Assembly: GCF_000233455.1 (NCBI RefSeq)
Contig: NZ_JH376420.1
Coordinates: 1,914,634-1,978,633 of the forward strand
Source of the DNA: [Clostridium] citroniae WAL-17108
GTDB lineage: Bacteria > Bacillota > Clostridia > Lachnospirales > Lachnospiraceae
Direction of reading: 5' to 3'
Length of the DNA stretch: 64,000 bases
The position numbers and the translations under genes are program-made. This document shows, piece by piece, positions 43,262 to 51,661 of the stretch (its first letter is position 1; each line of letters begins with the position of its first letter). Below the pieces are notes generated by a model that was not told the DNA's origin, made no database searches, and saw only the letters and a program-made list of their open reading frames with translations.

Positions 43262-44097
43262 CCCTCCACCTCCTTGCTGGTGTAATGGAAAAACACATCC
43301 TCCAGCGTGGAGGGAAGCACGCTGCAGGGAACATCCAGCTGTCCGGCCCGGGCCTTTGCCCCTGACAGGTCAGTAAAAAACTCGGCCTCCATCCGTTCCC
43401 CGGTGTCATATTCCACCTTGAACCTGCCGATCTGCGCGATCAGCGCCTCCGGCGTATCCTCCCTAAAGATCCTGCCCCCGTCAATGAGCATCACCTTATC
43501 ACACAGGTGCTGTGCCTCCTCTATATAATGGGTGGTGAGCACAATGGTCTTTCCCTCCTTGTGCTGCACATGGAGAAAATCCCAGATATCCCGGCGGGCC
43601 TTGGGATCGATTCCCACCGTGGGCTCATCTAAGAACAGATACCGGGGATCGTGGATCAGGGCTTTTGCGATCATCAGCTTGCGCTTCATCCCTCCGGACA
43701 GTCCCTGAACTACCCGTCCCCTGACACTGTCCAGTCCCAGGAACGCCAGAAGCCGGTCCGCGGCAGCCGCAATCTCATTCCTTCTCATGCGGTAAAGGCG
43801 CCCCGCAAACTCCATGTTCTCCTCCACGGTCAGCTCCTTGTCCAGATTTACATGCTGGCTGGTGACGCCGATCACCTGTTTCACCCCTATGGCATTCCGG
43901 TCCATAAGCCTGTTGTCAAACTCCACCGTGCCCGTATCCGGCGCCAGAAGTCCGGTCATCATGCGCATCAGCGTTGTCTTCCCCGCTCCGTTAGGTCCCA
44001 AAAGCCCCAGAAATGTTCCGTCCGGCACCTGGAAGGAGATTCCATCCACTGCCTTCACATCCCCAAACCCCTTATGCAGATCATTGCATACGATCAT
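43252..44097 (-). CDS. ABC-2 exporter ATP-binding protein (NodI/DrrA-like)
   Basis: A 281-residue ATPase: Walker A GPNGAGKTT, signature LSGGMKRKL, Walker B YLFLDEPTVGIDP, switch His in TTHYIEEA. The C-terminal tail (TLEDVFFHYTSKEVEG) is of the DrrA kind. The start at 44097 lies 4 bases after the cbiL stop with GGGAAGGTGAG upstream, so it is co-transcribed with cbiL, an unusual pairing. It couples to the permease that overlaps its 3' end. Confidence 0.9.
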   Translation of the reverse strand: MIVCNDLHKGFGDVKAVDGISFQVPDGTFLGLLGPNGAGKTTLMRMMTGLLAPDTGTVEFDNRLMDRNAIGVKQVIGVTSQHVNLDKELTVEENMEFAGRLYRMRRNEIAAAADRLLAFLGLDSVRGRVVQGLSGGMKRKLMIAKALIHDPRYLFLDEPTVGIDPKARRDIWDFLHVQHKEGKTIVLTTHYIEEAQHLCDKVMLIDGGRIFREDTPEALIAQIGRFKVEYDTGERMEAEFFTDLSGAKARAGQLDVPCSVLPSTLEDVFFHYTSKEVEGWK

Positions 44098-44101
44098 TGA
44101 C

Positions 44102-44809
44102 TCACCTTCCCTGACGCTTGATAATGACCGTGGACAGGTATGGGATCTCATACTGCTCCAGTTCTGCAAAATCCGTCACCAGACGCTCCTCACCCGTACC
44201 AGATTTGGTCACCAGTACAAAGTGGTCTTCCAGATGATTCTCCCGGATCGCCTGAAGCAGCGCCTGCTGGTTGGCGGAAGGCTTCATCAGCACCACATTG
44301 TCATGTTCTCTCAGGATCCTTCCAAGATCTTCGCTGCTGTTTTCCCGTACCGGAGCCACCACCAGATCCTCATCCCAGGCCACCAAAGGCATCTTCATGG
44401 AATCAGCCACCGCACAAAAAGAGGTGATGCCCGGCACCACCTCCACCTCCACACCGGCCTGTTCTATATAGGGCAGTGTATACATGAATGTGCTGTAAAC
44501 AGCCGGATCTCCCAGGGTGATAAAAGCCCCAATCCTGTTCCCGCTGAGACATTCGGCGATCTGCGCGGCATTCTCCTTCCACATTTCCTGCAGCCGGTCC
44601 CCATGGTAATGCATGGGATACACAAGATTAACGATCTCCGCCCCGGCGTCTTTCAGCAGTCCTTTAATGATATCGTAGGCAAAACTGCCCGCGCCTTTTT
44701 TCTTTTCCGGGCAGAAGATCACATCCGCCTCACCCAGGATCCGATGGGCCTTTAATGTCAGCAGCTCAGGATCTCCCGGCCCCACGCCGATTCCGTATAA
44801 TTTTCCCAT
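44102..44809 (-). CDS. cbiL: Precorrin-2 / cobalt-precorrin-2 C20-methyltransferase
   Basis: A 235-residue SAM-dependent tetrapyrrole methylase: GIGVGPGDPELLTLKA at the N-terminus, GDPAVYSTFMY in the middle and VVPGITSFCAVA at the SAM pocket. It adds the C20 methyl in cobalamin synthesis. Start 44809 has AAAGGGG upstream. No other cobalamin genes are in the window, so this copy is detached from the pathway cluster and sits before an exporter. Confidence 0.9.
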   Translation of the reverse strand: MGKLYGIGVGPGDPELLTLKAHRILGEADVIFCPEKKKGAGSFAYDIIKGLLKDAGAEIVNLVYPMHYHGDRLQEMWKENAAQIAECLSGNRIGAFITLGDPAVYSTFMYTLPYIEQAGVEVEVVPGITSFCAVADSMKMPLVAWDEDLVVAPVRENSSEDLGRILREHDNVVLMKPSANQQALLQAIRENHLEDHFVLVTKSGTGEERLVTDFAELEQYEIPYLSTVIIKRQGR

Positions 44810-44902
44810 TCTTAAGTCCCCTTTCCGTTTTTCATACCATGACATGGTATCATATCCGCCATGAAAGCGCAATTGGTTCCGGCCGGATCAATGGGATACC
44901 TG

Positions 44903-45229
44903 TCATCCGGTCTCTTCCACCATCCTCCATCCCAGGTAACGGGAAAGACTGCCCAGAAATGCATCCCGTTCAGGGGAGGCTTCATGGGATGTGACAATAT
45001 CAATATAATTTGATCTCCTGCTGTCATAATCATTGCTGCTCCAGCCATCCCAGTCCTTTACACGCATGATCTGCAGGGCGCAGAAAAAGTTCCGCCCATG
45101 GTACGCCCCTGCAGATAACCTGGAAAAGAGCCCGGAATTTTCTATGTAAGCCTCAACATCATCAGTGGGCCATGTATTGGAGTAACAATCTGTGCGTATT
45201 GAAAAGTAGCGGTAACATGCAGACTCCAT
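44903..45229 (-). CDS. Hypothetical protein, 108 residues
   Basis: Not recognised. The protein is soluble, rich in Tyr, Ser and Asp, with aromatic pairs (ACYRYFSI, DWDGWSSNDYD) and a C-terminal SLSRYLGWRMVE segment. A ribosome site (GAGGG) precedes ATG 45229, and the gene is followed by cbiL 93 bases on. An imperfect hairpin with CCGGAT/ATCCGG arms (44883-44910) overlaps its stop. It reads as a real gene from its start context and composition only. Confidence 0.55.
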   Translation of the reverse strand: MESACYRYFSIRTDCYSNTWPTDDVEAYIENSGLFSRLSAGAYHGRNFFCALQIMRVKDWDGWSSNDYDSRRSNYIDIVTSHEASPERDAFLGSLSRYLGWRMVEETG

Positions 45230-45333
45230 ATTGCACCCTCTTTCACAAACTGATCAGATAAAACAGAACCTGTTTACAACCTAATTATATGATAATGGGC
45301 ACACAATAATAGAGGGTATTTTATTAAGAATCT

Positions 45334-45894
45334 TTACTTTTTCTTTCCGGGCTTTCTTCTCAGCTTCAGTTCCAGGCCCCGCTCTGCGGCCCGCTCCTGG
45401 AACAGTTTCACCGCGTACACCGCCTTTTCCCTGACGGTCTCATCTTCCGCCGCCTCATGGCTTTCAAGATGGCCCATGATCTCCCGCAGATCCTGCAGTT
45501 TTAGGAGGTTGACCGCCACACAGAAAAATGATTTGCGCCTGCCGTCATTGTAACCGGCCAAAAGTTGTTTTAATATTTGTTCCTTTTCCTCCTGCTCCTC
45601 CCCATAGGCATCCCGGCCGATCTGAAGCACCTTTTCCAGATCCCTCCTTTTATTACGGTGGGTTATAAAGGAATCGTACTCCTCCGCCTGCTCATACCTG
45701 GCGCAGGGAAATTCTCCGCACTGGGAGCAGAACGTGACTCCCCCATGTGACAGGCTGCATCTTGCAATGGCGCAGGACTGGTTCCCCTCCCCGCCTCCGC
45801 AGCCCGGACAATACTGATCCATATACAGGGTGCACAGCCTGCAATTCAGTCCACAGAGGGACAGCCATGGATAATCCCGGTCAAATCCCTTCAT
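45334..45894 (-). CDS. DUF3795-like Cys-rich protein
   Basis: A 186-residue protein whose first 75 residues hold ten cysteines (CGLNCRLC, YCPGCGGG, FCSQCGEFPC), a DUF3795 pattern that likely binds zinc or an iron-sulfur cluster, followed by a charged helical domain. Function unknown. The start at 45894 uses AAGGAGG inside the NUDIX gene and overlaps it by 14 bases, so the two are co-translated. Confidence 0.75.
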   Translation of the reverse strand: MKGFDRDYPWLSLCGLNCRLCTLYMDQYCPGCGGGEGNQSCAIARCSLSHGGVTFCSQCGEFPCARYEQAEEYDSFITHRNKRRDLEKVLQIGRDAYGEEQEEKEQILKQLLAGYNDGRRKSFFCVAVNLLKLQDLREIMGHLESHEAAEDETVREKAVYAVKLFQERAAERGLELKLRRKPGKKK

Positions 45895-46492
45895 CAGCAG
45901 CCTCCTTGATCCCCGCCGCTCCCTGAAGACCTCCGTATGCAGCCATCTTTGCATTTAATTTGCTGTAGATCCGCTCCCGCATCCACGGCTCCGAGGAGGC
46001 GCTGACCGCCTCCTCCGCGGGGAACCAGGCAACGCCGCTGTTCTCATCCTCCTTTGTGTGCAGAATTCCATGGTCATCCGCATCCAGAAGATAGGTGACG
46101 TTCAGGTGCAGATGGGAGGCAACATATGCCCCCCGCTTTACATGTCCGTCCACGGTCAGCACCTCTATGGAATAGATGGAATCCGTCACAGGCCGTATAT
46201 CCGAAAGCCCGCTTTCCTCCACGGCCTCCCGGACAGCCACCCGCAGCAGATCCCGGTCCCCGTCCGCATGGCCTCCCAGCCAGGACCAGGAATCATAGAT
46301 ATTGTGATATGCCATCAGCACCCGGGTACGGTCCTGATTCACCACCCAGGCCGATGCGGTCATATGGGCCAGGCTGTTCTTTCGTGTAAATATATCCTCA
46401 TCCTGTCTCAGACATTTGAGGATCAGCTTTTGGTCCATTTCCTCCTGCTCGTTAAAGGGATGATATGCTTCCATTTGTTCCAATAGGTCCAT
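45881..46492 (-). CDS. NUDIX hydrolase
   Basis: A 203-residue pyrophosphohydrolase. The Nudix box reads GGHADGDRDLLRVAVREA then VEESG: the REAVEESG metal-binding half is canonical, while the usual first Glu is replaced in a GDRD segment seen in one NUDIX subgroup. A flanking aromatic stretch SWSWLGG precedes it. Substrate unknown (nucleotide derivatives likely). Start 46492 follows GAAGG; an in-frame TTG at 46564 is less likely. It heads a unit with the DUF3795 protein. Confidence 0.82.
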   Translation of the reverse strand: MDLLEQMEAYHPFNEQEEMDQKLILKCLRQDEDIFTRKNSLAHMTASAWVVNQDRTRVLMAYHNIYDSWSWLGGHADGDRDLLRVAVREAVEESGLSDIRPVTDSIYSIEVLTVDGHVKRGAYVASHLHLNVTYLLDADDHGILHTKEDENSGVAWFPAEEAVSASSEPWMRERIYSKLNAKMAAYGGLQGAAGIKEAADEGI

Positions 46493-46573
46493 TTCCTCAA
46501 CCTTCTTTCCACTCTTTTTGTATTTTCTGCCTTCCGGCATTGGTCTGGAATTATTGTAACACAAATCCTGTGA

Positions 46574-48079
46574 TCAGGCCATGTCATTCAGACTGATCCC
46601 CTTTGTTGCCACCTTTTCCCTGAACGCCTGGTCATGCTCCACAAATATCATGGTCAGTCCATGGCTCATAATCAGCTCCTCTATCTGCATTCTGGAAAAT
46701 ACATCAATAAAATTCAGCGGCTCATCCCAGATATAAAGATGCGCCTGTTCGCAAAGGCTTTTTGCCAGCAGGACCTTCTTTTTCTGCCCTTCACTGTAAA
46801 ACTGCATTTCCTTTGAAAAATGGTCCCTGGAAAAATCCAGCTTTCTCAGGATTGCCCGGAACAAGGTGGCGTCCAGTCCGTATTGCTCCGTGAACCTGCT
46901 GACACTCCCTGAAAGCCAGGAGGTATCCTGTGACACGTAGGATATGACAAGGCCTGACGCCGTGTGGATTCTCCCTGATAATACAAGGGGGTCTCCATCC
47001 CCTCCCACAATGGCTTTGATCACCGTGGATTTACCGGAGCCGTTTCTTCCGTCCAGGACAGCACGGTCTCCCTCCCTGATCTCCATGGTCAGATGTTCCA
47101 GGACCGGACCTTTTTCCAAGGCGTACCCAAGGGATACATCCTCCATGGACACAAGGACCTGTTTATGGTGGCGGAGTGGAATGATCTTCAGGCTTTCTGC
47201 TGTTTCCACATCCTTCAGCAGCTTTTCCTTGTCCTCCGCTGCTTTCTCCATCCGGCTCTCCGTTGATTTGGAGCGTTTCATCATCTTTGCCGCCTTATGT
47301 CCCACATACCCCCGGTCCGGTTTCAGCCCGCCGGTCTTGGTCCCTTTTTTTGTTTTCTCCACTGCGTCAGACCAGCGCTCCGTCTGCCTGGCCGACTCCC
47401 TCAGCCTCCCGATCTCCTTTTTCAGCTTTTCGTTCTCCTGAGCTTCCCATTCATCCCTTTGTCTCTTGTTATCCCACCACGTGGTAAAATTCCCCTGCAC
47501 CACTTCAATGGTACTCTTATTCAGGGAAAGCACATGGTCAACACACTCATCCATAAACCTGCGGTCGTGGGATACCAGGATAAACCCCGATTTTTTGTTC
47601 AGGTACCGGCTCACAGCCTGCCTCGCCTCTGCATCCAGATGATTGGTAGGCTCATCGATCAAAAGGAAGCTGTGCTCTTTGGTAAATAATACCGCCAGCA
47701 TGATCCTGGTGCGCTCTCCATTGCTCAGGGTGTCATATGGCCGGTAAAGCAGCTCCGGTTCCATTTCCATCAGGTTTATTTCCCTTAGCAGTTTCCACAG
47801 TTCATAACCGGGATCCATCTCCTCCACTATGTCAATGGTCATCCTGGACTTATCCTTAACCTGAAAGGGAAAATATTCAAAATGGACCGGAGCCGAAATG
47901 CTTCCTCTGTACTCATATTTTCCCATGAGCAGGTTGAGAAAGGTGGTCTTTCCCCTTCCGTTCCTGCCCACAAATCCCAATTTCCAATCCGTGTCTATGG
48001 CAAAGGAAACATCGCTAAACAATTCCTCGTAGTTTCCCTCATAATAAAATGTCAAATGATTTACCTGTATCTGCGCCAT
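46574..48079 (-). CDS. ABC-F ribosomal protection protein, Lsa/CplR-like
   Basis: A 501-residue ATPase with two nucleotide-binding domains and no membrane part. Domain 1: GRNGRGKTT, LSNGERTR, LLIDEPTNHLD. The long charged interdomain linker (about 210-300) reaches the ribosome in ABC-F proteins. Domain 2: GRNGSGKST, YSEGQKKKV, YIWDEPLNFIDV. The linker and C-terminus resemble the Lsa group, which gives resistance to lincosamides, pleuromutilins and streptogramin A. Start 48079 lies 10 bases after GGAGG. The 375-base leader contains a terminator and a tiny reading frame, the usual drug-responsive arrangement. Resistance itself is inferred. Confidence 0.87.
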   Translation of the reverse strand: MAQIQVNHLTFYYEGNYEELFSDVSFAIDTDWKLGFVGRNGRGKTTFLNLLMGKYEYRGSISAPVHFEYFPFQVKDKSRMTIDIVEEMDPGYELWKLLREINLMEMEPELLYRPYDTLSNGERTRIMLAVLFTKEHSFLLIDEPTNHLDAEARQAVSRYLNKKSGFILVSHDRRFMDECVDHVLSLNKSTIEVVQGNFTTWWDNKRQRDEWEAQENEKLKKEIGRLRESARQTERWSDAVEKTKKGTKTGGLKPDRGYVGHKAAKMMKRSKSTESRMEKAAEDKEKLLKDVETAESLKIIPLRHHKQVLVSMEDVSLGYALEKGPVLEHLTMEIREGDRAVLDGRNGSGKSTVIKAIVGGDGDPLVLSGRIHTASGLVISYVSQDTSWLSGSVSRFTEQYGLDATLFRAILRKLDFSRDHFSKEMQFYSEGQKKKVLLAKSLCEQAHLYIWDEPLNFIDVFSRMQIEELIMSHGLTMIFVEHDQAFREKVATKGISLNDMA

Positions 48080-48113
48080 TCTTTTCATCCCTCCATTTCG
48101 ATTTTCTCCAAGC

Positions 48114-48143
48114 AAAAAGGATGCAAGAATATTCCTGCATCCC
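48114..48143 (-). terminator. Attenuator terminator before the ABC-F gene
   Basis: On the minus strand GGATGCAGGA and TCTTGCATCC pair around ATAT (one G-T), followed by TTTTT, 35 bases upstream of the start codon. A terminator inside a leader implies regulated readthrough. Confidence 0.8.
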
Positions 48144-48396
48144 TTACATAAGCTCCGAAGTCCGTCCCGGGTCCCATGATCTCAACCCGGATCCTGAAAA
48201 AACATGACAGCGGACCGCACATTCCCACCGGCAACACTTCTCCCGGCAGCACTGTGCGCCTGTATTATAAAGATAAAAGGATATATATTCCTGCATCGCA
48301 TGGAAAAGCACCTTTGGGGCACGGCAGCCAGCGCCCCGTCCCCTGTAAAAGGAAGAAACATCTGCTGCACCATCTCCATGCTGTCTATGAAATTCA

Positions 48397-48420
48397 TTAT
48401 CTGCAAGAATACATTCTCAT
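48397..48420 (-). CDS. Putative leader peptide MRMYSCR of the ABC-F gene
   Basis: Seven codons and a stop near the 5' end of the leader, with GGGAG 8 bases before the ATG. The codons for Tyr-Ser-Cys (TATTCTTGC) are also the arm complementary to a later segment of the leader (48286-48295). A stalled ribosome here would change the fold. Coding is inferred from position and ribosome site. Confidence 0.5.
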   Translation of the reverse strand: MRMYSCR

Positions 48421-48460
48421 CCTTTCATCTCCCATCTTCTTATAATTGATCACAATTGTA

Positions 48461-48489
48461 ACTATAACAGCACACCGAGCCGATGTCAA
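48461..48489 (-). promoter_or_regulatory. Consensus promoter of the ABC-F leader
   Basis: Minus-strand TTGACA (48484-48489), 17-base spacer, TATAGT (48461-48466) with an upstream TG (extended -10). Predicted start about 48454, giving a leader of roughly 375 bases. Confidence 0.82.
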
Positions 48490-48511
48490 CACCAAAAATA
48501 CCTGGGATATT

Positions 48512-48532
48512 GCCGCCCGAGTTATTGGCGGC
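48512..48532. terminator. GCCGCC/GGCGGC hairpin upstream of the ABC-F promoter
   Basis: A 6-base GC stem with a 9-base loop just behind the promoter. It may back up termination of the peptide-transport operon; there is no T-tract in that direction. Confidence 0.35.
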
Positions 48533-48589
48533 TAAGTTTTGCCCCTTTATCCATACCACCGCAGGACCGCTCCGGAAACGAAAAACAGC

Positions 48590-48608
48590 AAAAAGGAGCG
48601 GATGCTCC
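48590..48608 (-). terminator. Intrinsic terminator of the peptide importer operon
   Basis: GGAGC-ATCC-GCTCC followed by TTTTT on the minus strand, 75 bases past the binding-protein stop. Confidence 0.75.
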
Positions 48609-48609
48609 T

Positions 48610-48651
48610 GTAGATGATCTACGGTAGATGATCTGCGGTAGATGGTCTACG
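48610..48651. repeat. Three tandem copies of a 14-base palindromic unit
   Basis: GTAGATGATCTACG, GTAGATGATCTGCG and GTAGATGGTCTACG follow each other without gaps. Each unit is itself nearly palindromic (GTAGAT-x-ATCTAC). The array lies between the operon's stop codon and its terminator. Confidence 0.75.
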
Positions 48652-48683
48652 TTTGCAGCAGCCCCTTTTTATCAGGTGGTCAA

Positions 48684-50390
48684 TTAGTTTTCAAAATACC
48701 AGGTCTCAACATTGTAGAACCACTCATCAGGAGCTACCACATAGTTGACCAGTTTTGGATTGTAGGCATAACCCTGGTTATAGAAGTACAGGACGAACTG
48801 AGGAGTCATCTCATTATCGTACTCACACCATGCCCCGTAATTGGCAGCAGCCTCTTCCATATTCTTGGAGGCAGCAGCCGCATTCAGCAGTTCAACCTCT
48901 TTGGGATCTTTATCCCAGCGGGACATCCAGGAGTTGGAACCGCCGTAACCCATGTTGGCACGGTAGGTAGCTCCCATGATCGCCATATCAAACTCAGCGG
49001 TAGAATCCTTAAGAGTTGCCAGAACCGTGTTGAAGTCCTGACCCACCAAGTCTACCTGGATCCCGGCAGCCTTTGCAAAGTTCTGGATAACCTGAACCAG
49101 CTCATCGTTGCTTCCGGTGCTGTACTGCAGGGTCAGAGCCAGGTTCTTGCCGTCCTTGTCAACAATGCCGTCACCATTGGTATCCTCATATCCGGCTTCC
49201 TTCAGCAGTTCCTGAGCCTTCTCAATGCTGTAATCATAGGTGTTCAGCGTGTCGGGATACACAGACAGGGATGGCTTCATCAAAGCGTTAGACAGGGACC
49301 CGTGACCGGCAACCAGTCCATCCACCATGGCCTGACGGTTCATAGCGTAAATGATGGCCTGACGGATCCTTACATCGCTGAGAATAGGATCAGTGGTGTC
49401 AAACACCAGGTAGGTGGCGTTGGTGTCAAGCTGCTCTGCAATAGGGATGTTGTTGTCCAGGAAGGTCTGGATACCATCAGGACGCCATGTTCTGACCTCG
49501 GTGACGTCAATGTCCCCGTTTACCAGCTCAGCCTGGCAGGTGTCTTTGTTGGAAACCTTAAAAATAAAGTTCTTGATCAGGGGCTCGCCCTTAAAGTAGT
49601 CAGGGTTGGCAACCAGCTTGACATACTGGTCGGGAACAAACTCCACAAATTTATAGGGGCCGGTACCCACAGGGTTCTGGAGCAGCTCGGTGGCATCGCC
49701 CCACTTTCCCACAGGGGTGCCTTCCCAAATGTGCTTTGCCAGTACAGGCTTGTCAATAAATTTCACCAGAGCATCCAGGTAAGGCGCCTTGAAGGTGAAG
49801 CTGACCGTGTAGTCATCAATGACCTTGATGCCTTCCACATGGTCGGCAGTGCCGTCATGGTAAGCGTCAGCGCCCAGCAGAGCGGCGGAAAACTCATCAT
49901 AGCCCTTGCCAAAATCGGGATGGCAGGTGGTTTCATAGGTGAACGCCACATCCTCAGCAGTAAAAGCCTCACCATCATGCCACTTGATGTCTTTCTTCAG
50001 GTTGAAGGTGTACACAGTGGCGTCCTCGTTGATCTCATAGGAATCGCACAGGCTCTCAACATAATTGTCGTCAACATCTTTGGTCAGAAGACGGTCATAG
50101 ACCAGGAAAACAACTTCGCGGTCATAGTTGGAGTACTGGAGGGTGGGGTGGAAAACGCCGGATGCCCCGGCCTTGGAGCCCCAAACCAGAGTATCCTTGG
50201 CAGAAACAGTTTCATCCGTAACCTCGGCAACCTTGCCGGTGTCGGTACCGACAACTGCAGCTGCGCTGCTGGAGGGGCTGGTGGCGGCTGGTGTGTCGCC
50301 GGCAGGCTTTTTGCTGCCGCAGGCAGCCATGCTCAGAACCATGGTAAGAGCCAGTCCAGTAGAAAGAACTTTTGTGATCTTCTTTTTCAT
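48684..50390 (-). CDS. Peptide ABC transporter substrate-binding lipoprotein (family 5, DppA/OppA-like)
   Basis: A 568-residue lipoprotein: signal peptide and lipobox SMAA-Cys, short Pro/Ala/Ser tether, then the SBP family 5 domain (AEDVAFTYETTCHP, NPVGTGPYKFVEF, VRIRQAIIYAMNRQAMVDGL, AQELLKEAGYEDTNGDGIVD). It binds di- or oligopeptides for the DppBCDF importer encoded upstream. Start 50390 uses AGGGAAG. It is last in the operon, behind two hairpins, an unusual position for a binding-protein gene. Confidence 0.92.
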   Translation of the reverse strand: MKKKITKVLSTGLALTMVLSMAACGSKKPAGDTPAATSPSSSAAAVVGTDTGKVAEVTDETVSAKDTLVWGSKAGASGVFHPTLQYSNYDREVVFLVYDRLLTKDVDDNYVESLCDSYEINEDATVYTFNLKKDIKWHDGEAFTAEDVAFTYETTCHPDFGKGYDEFSAALLGADAYHDGTADHVEGIKVIDDYTVSFTFKAPYLDALVKFIDKPVLAKHIWEGTPVGKWGDATELLQNPVGTGPYKFVEFVPDQYVKLVANPDYFKGEPLIKNFIFKVSNKDTCQAELVNGDIDVTEVRTWRPDGIQTFLDNNIPIAEQLDTNATYLVFDTTDPILSDVRIRQAIIYAMNRQAMVDGLVAGHGSLSNALMKPSLSVYPDTLNTYDYSIEKAQELLKEAGYEDTNGDGIVDKDGKNLALTLQYSTGSNDELVQVIQNFAKAAGIQVDLVGQDFNTVLATLKDSTAEFDMAIMGATYRANMGYGGSNSWMSRWDKDPKEVELLNAAAASKNMEEAAANYGAWCEYDNEMTPQFVLYFYNQGYAYNPKLVNYVVAPDEWFYNVETWYFEN

Positions 50391-50427
50391 AATCTTCCCT
50401 ACTTTCAAAAATTTTTCTGAAGCCTTT

Positions 50428-50511
50428 GCGGATTAAGGAATCCGCCTATTGCTACTCTCCCGGGCTTTTCCCAAAGAGATGCTTCCAAAGGTTATTGCCG
50501 CATCAGCGGCA
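50428..50511 (-). other. Two hairpins between the aminopeptidase and binding-protein genes
   Basis: TGCCGC-ATCA-GCGGCA (50496-50511) begins right after the aminopeptidase stop, and GCGGATT-AAGG-AATCCGC (50428-50445) lies before the binding-protein start. No T-tracts follow, so they look like RNA processing or stability elements rather than full terminators. Confidence 0.55.
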
Positions 50512-50515
50512 TTTA

Positions 50516-51637
50516 TCAATCCTGGGCAAAATAAACGTCCGGGTTCAGTACGCGCAGATCCTCAGGCAGGTAGATGCCGTCCTTGCGCACCAGCTCGCCA
50601 TCGATCCACACCTCACCGCCGCCGTGTTCAGGCCGGTGGCTCTGGATCAGATCCCAGTGAATGCTGGACCGGTTGCCGTTGTCACGGCCCGGGAAATTGT
50701 AGCAGGCGCCCAGGGCCATATGCATGGATCCGCCCATCTTCTCGTCAAAAAGAGTCTCGTGTACAACACGCTGCACATAGGGGCTGGTCCCCATAGAAAA
50801 CTCGCCTATGTAGCGGCAGCCCTCATCCAGGGAGATCTCCTTTAAGAAACGCTCTGTGTCATTGGCGGAAGCCTCCACCACCTTGCCGTCCTTAAAGGTC
50901 AGGCGCACATCGGTAAAGAGAAAGCCATTGTGCATGGAGGGAACATTGAAGCTGATGGTGCCGTTAACAGAACAGCGGTCAGGGGTTGAAGCAATCTCCC
51001 CATCGGGCAGATTGTGCTCGCCGGCAGCGATAAGAGCGGTAAAGCCCTTCAGGGACACGGTCAGATCCGTACCCGGTGCCACAATGCGTACCTGGTCCGC
51101 GGCCCTCATACGCAGGGCCATGGGCAGGGAAGCCTTCTCCAGCTTGTCATAATCCATGGTCATAAGATCAAAATAATAGTCGGAGAATTCGCTGAGGCTC
51201 ATGCCCGCATTCTGGGCCATCCCATGGTTGGGATAAGTCAGGGACACCCAGCGCAGCCTGCTTTTGGCACGGCTGATCAAGCTTTTACAATACTTCGTGT
51301 ACATGGTCTGCTTTTCCTGAGAGATCAGGCAAAACTCGCAACTGTTATAGGGAGCGGAGATGGTAACATGGCAGTCCATCTCATCCATAAGAACCACGCT
51401 GGGCTTAGCCATCAGCTCCAGCTGTTCTGCGGTGGCCCCCCTTAGGATGGCACGGCGGATGGTGGTCTGCTCCAAACTGACAAAGGGCACAGCACCACAG
51501 GCATATGCTTCCTCCACCAGAGCTTCTGCCAGCTTGTCGCCATCGTCCACGGCTGAGATCATCACCTTCTCACCTGGCTGGATCTTTAAACTGTGGCACA
51601 TAACGGTAGAAGCGATCTTTTTAAATCTGGGATCCAT
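50516..51637 (-). CDS. M29-family aminopeptidase
   Basis: A 373-residue cytoplasmic metallo-aminopeptidase of the thermophilic AmpS/PepS type. Conserved stretches: NLPDGEIASTPD (metal Glu), IGEFSMGTSP, HETLFDEKMGGSMHMALG and SSIHWDLI with metal His and Asp. It trims N-terminal residues from imported peptides. It lies inside the peptide importer operon between dppF and the binding-protein gene, linking uptake with breakdown. Confidence 0.9.
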   Translation of the reverse strand: MDPRFKKIASTVMCHSLKIQPGEKVMISAVDDGDKLAEALVEEAYACGAVPFVSLEQTTIRRAILRGATAEQLELMAKPSVVLMDEMDCHVTISAPYNSCEFCLISQEKQTMYTKYCKSLISRAKSRLRWVSLTYPNHGMAQNAGMSLSEFSDYYFDLMTMDYDKLEKASLPMALRMRAADQVRIVAPGTDLTVSLKGFTALIAAGEHNLPDGEIASTPDRCSVNGTISFNVPSMHNGFLFTDVRLTFKDGKVVEASANDTERFLKEISLDEGCRYIGEFSMGTSPYVQRVVHETLFDEKMGGSMHMALGACYNFPGRDNGNRSSIHWDLIQSHRPEHGGGEVWIDGELVRKDGIYLPEDLRVLNPDVYFAQD

Positions 51638-51661
51638 AATCTTTCTACTTCCTTTCCTGCT

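Noticed and set aside
48642..50420. A 592-codon open frame antisense to the peptide-binding protein
   Set aside because: It mirrors the codon pattern of the real gene, starts inside the terminator region, and encodes no recognisable domain.
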